Positions 43,714 through 53,194 of a DNA stretch of 64,000 nucleotides are shown here, one piece after another. The notes beneath the pieces were generated by a model, which ran no database searches, was not told the origin of the DNA, and saw only the letters and a list, made by a program, of their open reading frames with translations. The DNA is from Zygnema cylindricum (Eukaryota; Streptophyta; Zygnematophyceae; Zygnematales; Zygnemataceae): the NCBI GenBank assembly GCA_037447655.1, contig JBBHKE010001856.1, forward strand, positions 276,980-340,979, written 5' to 3'. Position numbers and translations under genes: made by a program. How positions within the stretch are numbered: the first letter of the stretch is position 1; the number at the start of each line of letters is the position of its first letter.

Positions 43714-46700
43714 CGTATAGCGAATCAGAAAGACAACGTATTATTAGAGACACTTTAAAACGACGTAATCCGAACACTGCATCAGCCTATAGAAACGGTT
43801 TAAATCAGTATGAAAATTTTTGGAGTGGACAAGGACACCCAAATGTAGCTATTACACCTGATGGGGTTATTGGACTATTAGAGAATAACAAAGATAAGAG
43901 CTAGAACACACTCGTACAATGGGTGAAAGGACTCCAAGACGAATATAAAACTCAGTTAGTTATAAAAAAAGGGGGGGGTGAAAACCTTAGAGGAAACAAT
44001 ATCATTCAAAAACTTTTACAAGAATAAAAAAAAAATACTTCAAATTTTAAAAAGAATAACCATGAAGATCGCCAAGAAGGTATAAGAGAAGCGTATTCTC
44101 TCGAAAATTACAAAGGATTTTCAACATTTTGGTTAGAGTTGGCCGAAGGAAAGCACAAGGAAAAAAAATTGGGGATGGAGCCATACACCTATGTTCAAGT
44201 GAGGTATGTATTCATAAAATACTAAATTTTGTATTTTCTTTTAATCGATTTATGTTTGTTTCTCACTTTAAGTTGTCTTTTATCGTGTGCCTTTCTTTTC
44301 AATTTTTGATTATTCTTATTTTTTTTACGATAGGGTTTCATTTTTTTGCTTTCTCTTTGGTTTTTTTTTATTTTATTTAAATTATCTATTTTTTTTGTAT
44401 TCATTTCTTTTTACTTTTTTGTGGTTTTTTTATAAATTTTCATGGTTTTTTAAAGCTTTCTAGGGTTTTTTTAAGTTTTTAAAGTTAATTCAAAAAAATG
44501 TTTAAAACGTAGAAATCATATTGTCATTTTTTTATTTTTTTAATGTTTTGTTTATGTTTTTTTTGTAGGAGTCAATTTATCATGAATCATGCATGTCTCA
44601 GTCGCGGCGATGATTTCAAAAATGCTCAATTAGCAGATGTTTTCTCATATGATCTTCCTTATCTTGGGCCGGACAAAGGTCTTGTTCTGGCGATGGTTAC
44701 AAGAAATGGGAAAACTAATACAGTAAGTTATCTATAAAACTACAATTTTTTTCTCTTCTCCTCTCCTTCTCCCCCTCCTTTTCCATCTCCCTCTCCCTCT
44801 CCCTCTTTCATAAAATTGTGTTTTGTTACTTTGTTTTTTAATCATAACTGGATAAAAAAATACTATTATTTTTTTTAATATTTTTTATGGTATTTTTTAT
44901 CCGCAGAATGGCCGTGCATAATTTATCGGATGCATGCACCATTTGGATTTTCTTATTTGCCCTGTAGGTGCTATGGCCCAACAATTTTTTTGGAGGTGGG
45001 AGCTAGCAACCAATAAAAACACAATTCCAAAGTTTTCGTCGAAAGAAGCTTAGTGCAGTGAACCCTTTACAGAAGGAAGAGTTTTAGCCAAAGATAGAGA
45101 AGGAAAAGAAACAACTTTTATGCAACCTCTTTGCTATAATCGCAGTTCCAATACATAAAAAAACATTCAAAGTCAAAAACATTTCGTTATCCCACAAAAC
45201 GCATGCCGGTCGTGGACAAGGAGCAACGATGTTGGCGACGGGGGGGTAGGTTTTTTTTTAAATTCATCACTTGTTTTTAATTATGAATTTATTTGATATA
45301 GTCTATTTTTATTGTCTGTGTTTTATAATATTTTTTTCTAAAGTTATATTTTGAAATTTTTTTGTGGTGTGTTTTATAATAATTTTTTCCAGAGTTATAT
45401 TTTGACTTTTTTTGTGGTAAATGTTTCAGTGTTGATCGAAAAGCCATCAAAGTGATGGGACGTTGGACATCCGACAATTTTTCCTATTCTTATGTTAATG
45501 ATTTACCAACCGACATTTTACTTCAAGCTTCCGGCCACCAAAACAATTCAAGGAAATATTTCTTACCTCGTTCGAGAGTGGAACCCCCTTCTACTTTTTG
45601 TGCCATGTTTTGGCCGTGGGTCGAAACGGCATATGCAGAGCTTCCTGTGGTATGTTTTAAATAACATTCACCATTTATATCTTTATTTTGTTATGATGAG
45701 TAATTTTGGTCTTTTATGTTTTATCACTGTTTCTCTATATTATTTTATATTTTTTATTGTATATTCAATAACATATTAGTTCGATTCATTTTTGAATTTA
45801 GTGTGATTTCTTTTTTCTAACTAGCTTGTATATTTATTCTGTGAATTTTGAGTTTTTTTAATTTACTTTTTTTCTTTTCTATCATTTATTTTCTGATATC
45901 TTTCTTATTTTTTTATTGTTTTTTCCGTTATTATTTTATATTTTATTATAGTTTTCTTATTTATTTTGGGATTTTGTTTTGTTTTTTTGTTATTTACATG
46001 TTGTTTCTCATTATACTCCGTTTTTTTTTTTTGGTTGACTTTGTGATTTTTGTTTTGTTTTTGATGTATTTTATGTTGTTATAATTTTACGTTTTCTTTT
46101 TTTTTTCTGTTTGTTTTCTAACTAGTCGTTAATTTTTATAGCTTTTCAATTTTCTTTTTATTATCATTGTTTTTTTTCTATTTCCATCTCACTTTTTTTT
46201 TCTAACTTTTTTTTTCTTTCGTGTTTTAATACTCAAGTGATTTTTATTAAACAAATACAAATGTATTTTTTTTGCAGAAAAATGCTCGAGCTTCCAAATC
46301 TTAAAGAGATTTAAGCGCTCGGAATTTTTTGCAAACTATGTTATGGTTTAAAAAAGTTTTTTTACAGGACCATGTTTATTTCCAAGATCAATTTCCTAAT
46401 ATTGTTATCTTTACTCATAAATTGTTCTTATCTCTTTTGTAGTCGACATTTAAAGACAAGGTGAAAAATACATGTATAGAAGCAACGGATATGTGGGCTT
46501 CAATTGTTGATGCTGAAGCAAATGTTCTTATTACTATCTCACAAGTTGGCAAATCAGTTGACTCTTTGTTGATATGGAGTCAAACATGTGGGAGAAATAC
46601 TGACATTATGGGAGAAGAAATATGTAGCATGAAAGAGACATTATCCTATGTGAAAGAGAAGATGGAAAATATGGATAAAAAATTTGATCATATTATTAGG

Positions 46701-46799
46701 AAAATGGACTGTCACGGAGAGTCGTTTCAGGAAGGACAACCTTCTCGAACTCCACATACTCCATATAGACCATCAGAAAGTGAATCAGAATTAGATTAG
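43637..46799 (+). pseudogene. Crypton-type (Ndc10-like) tyrosine recombinase, broken
   Basis: Segments separated by T-rich introns: 43637-44203, 44569-44721, 44907-45245, 45430-45649, 46278-~46420, 46443-46799. Segment 1 resembles the SAM-like N-terminus (AYRNGLNQYENFW). Segment 2 has the first catalytic-region arginine in LSRGDD and then VMVTRNGKTNT-like sequence. Segment 3 carries CPVGAMAQQFFWRWEL and KTHAGRGQGA, the H-x-x-R active-site motif. Segment 4 has MGRWTSDNFSYSYVNDLP, expected to include the nucleophilic tyrosine, then FLPRSRVEPP and FWPWVE. Segment 5 has FLQTMLWFKKVFLQD. The last exon is coiled-coil. This order is that of fungal CryptonF/Ndc10 recombinases, which excise and integrate circular DNA by strand exchange. 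In-frame stops at 43902, 44919, 45051 and 46302, a likely one-base shift near 44167 and a repeat expansion at 43636 indicate it is dead. A 44.76-44.81 kb intron contains CTCTCC repeats. Confidence 0.85.
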
Positions 46800-47240
46800 A
46801 CAGATAATTAGATTAGAGGGATAATTAGATTAGAGAGATAATTAGATTAGCCAGTTAATTAGACTAGGCAGATAAAGAAAGTATACAGTTAATTAGATTA
46901 GAGAGATAATTAGATAAGCCACATAATTAGATTAGACAGATAATTATATTAGACAGGTAATTAGATTAGCGAGATAATTAGATTAGGCAGATAATTAGAT
47001 TAGAGAGATACTCAAATTATGGAGATAGTTAGATTAGAGAGATAATTAGATTCGAAAGATAATTAGATTAGCCAGATAATTAGATTAAGTAGATAATGAA
47101 ATTAGACAGATAATTAGATTAGACAGGTAATTAGATTAGCGAGATAATTAGATTAGGTAGATAATGAAATTAGACAGATAATTATATTAGACAGATAAGA
47201 CAAATAATTTGATAAATAATTAGATAGATAGATAGACAGA
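46797..47240. repeat. Minisatellite of ~16-bp AGATAATTAGATTAG units
   Basis: More than twenty imperfect units directly after the stop codon of the recombinase pseudogene, passing into GATA repeats at 47217-47250. Confidence 0.92.
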
Positions 47241-48834
47241 TAGATAGATACTTAAAGTACAGTCATAATTGAAAGCACGGTTATAATTTAAAGTACACTT
47301 ATGATTTAAAGTGTTGTTATAATTAAAAATATGGTTATAATGCAAAGTATAAAAAATAGGAAACAGAAACAAAGCAAAAAAACTGTTTTTTTTTTTGTTT
47401 TGAATCATAGATTGGGCTTTGTTATAAAAAGGGTAAAAGGAAAAAAATGGTTTTTAAATGGATTTACGGAAATCAAAACTGAATCAGCAACTGAAACTGA
47501 AAACGGAATAGTAACTTAAAATATAATATTCAACTGAAAACTGAAATTAAACTGAAAAATTGCGAAATTGTGTAAAAAAAAATGTGTAAATTTGAAATCT
47601 CACCTTTTTTGAAAACTCAAAAGGAAGCGGGAATTCGAAAATGTTATCGCTGAAATATTCTACGAAATAGTTGTGAAAAATGATGCAGGTTATTGAATGT
47701 ACGGATTTCTCTTACAAAAGAAACCAAAAGGAAAGACGGCTTTTGTATTATCGTTGTTTTGCAGGCATGACCTTTCTATGGTTAATAAATTGGCCACGTG
47801 TAATTGTGGTCGTCCAATAATATGTCCTGTTACGTCGATTGGTTAAGATATCTTCAAATTGCGACCCATTTAAAGTTAAACTTAACTATAATACATGTTC
47901 ATTCTCCAACTTTGTCGTCTGAAAGCAACTTTATTAGAGGTAAGATACCTTATTAAAGTAAATTTACCCTAATATAGCCACCAAAGTGCAAGGGTATTAA
48001 AGTTCAAAAGCACCTTTTTTCGTACGAAAATCACACAACGTAACAGAAAGTTTCGTTTACATTCGAATTTAAGCGTAATTCATTTGTTCATAAATGTTGA
48101 TTTTCAATTATGTAACTGCGCATAATCTACATGTAACCTTCGACGGTGGTCCCGACGTAACTGACATTCAGCGCGACAATAGTACTAACGTCATAATGAT
48201 GTCAAAATATACGGACTGATAGTTTTTGTACATATACATAATTTAGTGTTCCTAATTACAGCGTAGATTATTATTGCCGACATAACCCAATATAGAATAC
48301 TTAAATAAATTAGAGTAAACTTCATAGATAAAAAAGCTCTATCACATAAATTAGCGTTCATTACTCTAATTTTTTGTTTTGTTTTTTTACTCTAATTTTT
48401 TCATTACTCTAATTACGATTCGCGGTGTATAGATTCAAAATCGTACAACACATTTTAAATAATTTTTCAGATCGTTAAATGCGAAACGCACGTATTATTC
48501 GCGCGTTTGTTATGTTCATACGATTCGATTTGAACAACTATGCATTTTACGTACTTTTAAGATTGTTAGGGTACATTTTTCGTTTATTTTCGTACATTCT
48601 AGTAGATTTTTTTGTACATTTTAAGACTTTTTTAGATTTTTTTAAGGTTAAGGGCATAGTTGTTAAAATCGGATCGTACAAACGATACAAACGCAAAAAT
48701 AATACGTGCGTTTCACATTTAACGATTGATTTTTTTTTTAAATGCGCTGTACGGTTTTGCATCCGTACTACTCCGTACATTTGTCAAATTTGAATGACTC
48801 GTGTGCCGCAATTTTTACCTTTTCCATTAAATGA
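47241..48834. other. Intergenic, no supported gene
   Basis: Contains the right end of another CACCG-family element (CTCTAATTACGATTCGCGGTG ending 48427, left end not located) and a GTAC-rich stretch from 48480. No coding region recognised. Confidence 0.5.
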
Positions 48835-48965
48835 GGCATGTTCTCCATTAGGCGGTCCCAGTAAACATGCAGATACGTCTATTTCTAGTGTTTACTGGCA
48901 CGGTCTTCCATTATGTCATGCCAGAAGACATCGTTTCTCAATTATAATTGGCGCCACGTAGGTTA
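48835..48965 (+). repeat. Dispersed repeat B, diverged partial copy
   Basis: Keeps CTCCATTAGGCGG, an ACTGGCAC motif and TTGGCGCCACGTAGGTT in the same order as the copies at 38979 and 39664. It also contains a CCAGTAAAC...GTTTACTGG hairpin. Confidence 0.5.
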
Positions 48966-49294
48966 GTTTTCAGATTCTTAAAATCTAGAAAATATTCTTC
49001 AAGCTGAAAATTTGTACGTAATATTTGTAAGGGTGGAGGTAGTTAATGATTCGTACGAAAATTTTGCGACCAGATTTTAATTTTGAAATTGAAAATCAAA
49101 ATTTCGAAACGAGATGTCAAAAAGGTGCCGCAAACTCTTAACGTCAACGGATGTCAGAAGGAGCGTGCGAAGATATTTCAGTTGACCTGCATAGACCGTG
49201 GCGGAAGGCACATGGCGTGTACGACGTGTTCGATTCACATTGCCTGTTCGTGGTGGATTTCTTTCTAATTTTCACGTGTACCAATGGTACGCGA

Positions 49295-49340
49295 CCAGTG
49301 TGAAAAAACTCTCCTCCCGAAGAGAGTCTATTCACACTGG
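49295..49340. repeat. Two-step perfect hairpin
   Basis: Outer arms CCAGTGTGAA (49295-49304) and TTCACACTGG (49331-49340) enclose inner arms ACTCTC and GAGAGT. No flanking T-run or gene suggests a specific role. Confidence 0.75.
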
Positions 49341-49625
49341 ACAATGTGCGTGATTGCTTCGCGAATCTAAAAAAGTGAAAAATCCAACGGTCGAAATTTA
49401 CTCCTATAATATTGGAGCCATCCAGTAGACATGTTTCGTCATGTTTCGTCCGACAAAAAAAAAATAGTACGAATCTGTACGAAATCGTACGACGTCCAAT
49501 AAACAAACCCCACTTTTCCTCTAATGGAAGTTCACCCTGAGTATGCTCCAATTGTAAATGTTTATATAGCTATCGCACTCCATGTGTGCATCGGCTCTTC
49601 TACATCAATTGGTTACACAACCACT

Positions 49626-49727
49626 GACCGATATGCTGGCACTACGATTGACCGACATGCTGGCACTGCGATTGACCGATATGCTGGCACTGCGATTGAC
49701 CGATATGTTGGCACTGCGATTGACCGG
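49626..49727 (+). repeat. 24-bp tandem repeat, ~4.3 units
   Basis: Units begin at 49626, 49650, 49674 and 49698, with a partial one at 49722. Being a multiple of three, it keeps a short open frame with repeated TAIDRYAG, but the frame has no other support as a gene. Confidence 0.92.
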
Positions 49728-50484
49728 GCCAGGTTGAAGTCCTAGCAAATACCGTTTTTTTCAACAAAGTCATATTCCTTATTTGTCTAAGATCATCAAG
49801 CAACCATGGCATTCTCTCTTAATTTCTCGAAGAGTCTACAACTACTTAAAAACCAAAGAGAGACAGTATACACATCACCTTTTTCAACATTCAGCATGGC
49901 CCAACATAGCATGTCAATAATTTAAAAAGCAACATTCACATTGAACCAAAAAAATTTAACATATCTCCTTCATCTGTCTTTACTCAAAGTATCCTTCCTC
50001 TAAATTTAAGTCAATCATGGCAAATTCATGTTGGCGGCTTCAATGGCAAATTCAGTGGTCTCAGTGGCCTCTTCTGTGGCTTCATTGTAGAGGAGTTTTC
50101 ATGGCGTCTTCTTTGTAGAAAAACTGAAAAAGACAGTCGTACATAAATTAAAAGTTACCGCGCGCAAATGGTCTTTTCGTAAAATTCCGTACATTATTTC
50201 TGTACAGTGTGCGTTCACTTTAGCGTACAGAAAGCAACAACTCATTTCACAAAATTATGTACATTATTTTTGTACAGTTTCCGTTCAGTTTACCGTACAA
50301 AAAGTACTAAGCGAATTTCAACGAATAGTTCAAAAGTTACGAAGAATACGTAGTAAACGACAAATTTGAAAAATTTGCATGAATTGAACATCCATGATTA
50401 AGGGGACAATTAGCGTACATTTTTGTATGACGTACAACGAAAACTACACGAAATTGACGAAAAGTATAGAATCGACAAATACTA
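49728..50484. other. Intergenic, no supported gene
   Basis: GTAC motifs are dense at 50150-50320, including two similar ~90-bp pieces with CGTACATTATTTCTGTACAG-like sequence. Nothing coding seen. Confidence 0.5.
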
Positions 50485-50990
50485 CACCGCGAATCGTAAT
50501 TAGAGTTATGTATGCTAATTGCGTCACCCCAAATTTTGACTCTATCACCATAAATAGAGTACATTATTCTAAATTATTCTTTATATTTTTTAAGGTACCT
50601 TTTGAATGAGTGTTAATAACTGTAATACATTTCCGCTTTAAATGGTGTGGCGTACGTTCGGTGACTGACCGTGCAAAATTGTACTTTATTAAGTAAAATA
50701 GTTCAAATAATGTTTTAATACTGGACGTTATCATGTATTTGCGTTTTAACAAACCGCGTAGTGCAAACGTCATAATGACTTGAAACTGTACGTTTTGTTA
50801 GATTTTGTACGTACACCTAATTTACAGTAGATATATCCACAACCCAAATTTTTCCCAAATTGGAGATATTGATAAATTATAGTATTTTTTTTTTTGAAAA
50901 GGGTTGATTACCCAAAATATAGTTAATAACTCTATTTTTTTTTTAGTTTTTTTACTCTAATTATTTTTGAACTCTAATTACGATCTGTGG
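50485..50990. mobile_element. TA-family inverted-repeat element (~506 bp)
   Basis: Starts CACCGCGAATCGTAATTAGAG after TA and ends CTCTAATTACGATCTGTGG. The right terminus is degenerate and lacks the flanking TA. Confidence 0.55.
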
Positions 50991-51948
50991 AAGTTAAAAT
51001 TCGCACGAATTGAACAACTATGGATTTTTTGCGTTGTTGTTCAAATTGTCCTAATTTTTCCCTTTTTCCGATTCTACGTATAATTCGTGACTGTTGAAAA
51101 AATCGCAAAAAATCGCGATGTATTTTCTGTCCGGGAAACTGAACGGACAATTTACGGAAACTGTACGGTATTTTACGAGAAATGTACGGTTTTGTACGAA
51201 AAAAGTACGGACTTTGACGAAAAGATAGGTTGCACTTCGTAGTATTTTTTGTCCGGTAAACTGAACAAAAATTTTACGGGAAACGTACGGAATTGTACTG
51301 AAAATGTACGGACTATGACGAAAAGAGACGGGAATTGTACGGAAAATGTACAATCTGCAGTATATGTAAAAATCATTTTTGTTTACATGTACGGAATAGT
51401 ACGGACAAAAATTCATTAACGATTTTTACAATTTTTTGAAAACGTTTAGTGCGTTCGTTACTTATAATTCGTCGCGATTGAATCGTTCGCACTAAACTGT
51501 GTGAACAACTAAGATTTTTTGTAACCGTCAATTCATTGAACCTGTGAAACGGAAAACTGTCATATCCATGCTCATTACAGCCAGTTAGATCGCTACCCGT
51601 AAAATTGGAAACGCTATTTGTAGTGACGCCGTACTAGTAATCCGTACAAATTCCTAATTGTAAATCCTTGAAAACCCGAAGGACAAAGCACGGCGGCCTT
51701 GTTCCGTATAACGGATATGTTCGTACGAAAAATTGGCATAAAACGCTAGATGTCCAATTTGTATGGATTTGGACTTTTTTCCGAAAACTACGTAGTATTC
51801 GCTTGTTTCGTAAATTTCGTAAATTTCGTACGTCACATTGTACGGATAGCTGTACGGACATTAAAAATAGAATACGTTGCCTCATTTGCGCGCTTGTATT
51901 TTTTATTTGTCCTCCACTCCGTCATCAGAAGGAAGCGGCCGTTGGGTC
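50991..51948. other. Intergenic, TGTACGG-rich, no supported gene
   Basis: 51120-51400 has many spaced TGTACGG motifs, mostly on the plus strand, in a loose tandem pattern. No gene recognised. Confidence 0.5.
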
Positions 51949-52272
51949 GCCATAAATTCCGCTGCTCGCCGCTACACCGTGCATCGCTATTCGGGTTAAT
52001 AATATTTTCGTCACTTAAATTTTTGTTTCTACGTGCACGTTTGTCCGACAGTTGATTGGACGGTCGCTATTGAAATATAAGTTGCTCACCTATAAACTGG
52101 CGGTCTCTAATAAAAAACCGGACAAGTGTGTACGGGAAAAAGTTATTTTAAGTAAAGAAAAAACATTAACGCTAATAGCGATACACGGTGTAGTTCGTTG
52201 AACTTTTCAAAAGTTGTGCTTCATATGCGGATGCGTATTTTTATCTGAGCGGCGAGCGGCGGAATTTATGGC
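51949..52272. mobile_element. Nested inverted repeats: outer 324-bp element around a TA-family element
   Basis: Outer arms 51949-51972 and 52249-52272 (GCCATAAATTCCGC then GCTCGCCGC) are complementary with one mismatch. They enclose the 51975-52190 element, whose left border is two bases inside the left arm. The outer repeat may be an older MITE into which the inner one inserted, or an extended terminus. Confidence 0.7.
51975..52190. mobile_element. TA-family inverted-repeat element (216 bp)
   Basis: Starts CACCGTGCATCGCTATTCGG and ends CTAATAGCGATACACGGTG with TA on both sides; one of the cleanest family copies in the window. Confidence 0.75.
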
Positions 52273-52274
52273 GT

Positions 52275-52325
52275 TGTATGCATGCATGCATGTATGTATG
52301 TATGTATGTATGTATGCATGTATGT
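52275..52325. repeat. ATGT/ATGC microsatellite
   Basis: TATG/CATG tetranucleotide run. Confidence 0.9.
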
Positions 52326-53194
52326 AATACATATGATGTATGGCATGCCAGAAAGTGTGCCGGTATTTTCAAAACATATGTATGCATATGTAGATCTTAA
52401 GTTGTAGATGTAAATGTACATCATTAACATAATTCAAAGTAATACTGTATTCCAACTAATATTATTGTAAACATAAATATAAAAAAATAACATATATAAA
52501 AATAATAGTGCAAATGCCGTAAAAATTTAGATCCGAATGTTCATGTTTTACTAAAACCATCGATATAATTCCAACTGACTGAAATTGTAACTTGGTTGTA
52601 ATAATAACAAAGCCGAAAGGTTTTAAAAATCCCCACCATAAAAAAAAACCCCAAACCGCCTATCGTGGACATAAAAATAAAAAAAGAAACCAAATCCAAA
52701 ATGAACATTAAAAAATACACAAAACTATACCCATCTAACCCAAGAAAACCAGCTTCACAACAACTCAAAATCCTACCTTAAAACTTCGTTCTTTCCCACA
52801 ATATTTCGCGACCCACTCCGGCGTCTCCTCTCCCACCCACCTCCCCCCGGGTGACATTACCCCTTTTGTACCCCTTTGCCTCCCTCTCCCTTCCCCCCTT
52901 TCCATTGCCATATCCAAATAATAGCATCCACAATGAGGAGATTCCCCCCACTCTAAAGTTATACTTTTTTGATCCGCGGAGGCTAACATAGGAGGGAGAG
53001 GTTGAGGCACTCTCAACCCTCTCTCTCCACCCCTCTCTCCACCCCTCTCTCCTCCCCTCTCTCCTCCCCTCTCTCCTCCCCTCTCTCCTCCCCTCTCTCG
53101 ACCTCAGCGTCCTCTACCCCGTCCTCTCCCTCTCCCCCACAAACACAGGCCTCCCTCTCTCCCCTCCTCTCCCTCCTCTCTCTCTCTCCCCCCC
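52326..53194. other. Upstream region of the PPR gene
   Basis: AT-rich to ~52750, then strongly pyrimidine-rich with CCCTCTCTCCTC repeats at 53015-53190 that run up to the start codon. Promoter expected here; no element picked out with confidence. Confidence 0.5.

Noticed and set aside
43902-46304. Stop-codon reassignment to explain TAA/TAG codons in the recombinase
   Set aside because: The stops fall where relatives have different residues (for example Trp and an acidic residue), frame shifts are also present, and other genes in the window end normally.
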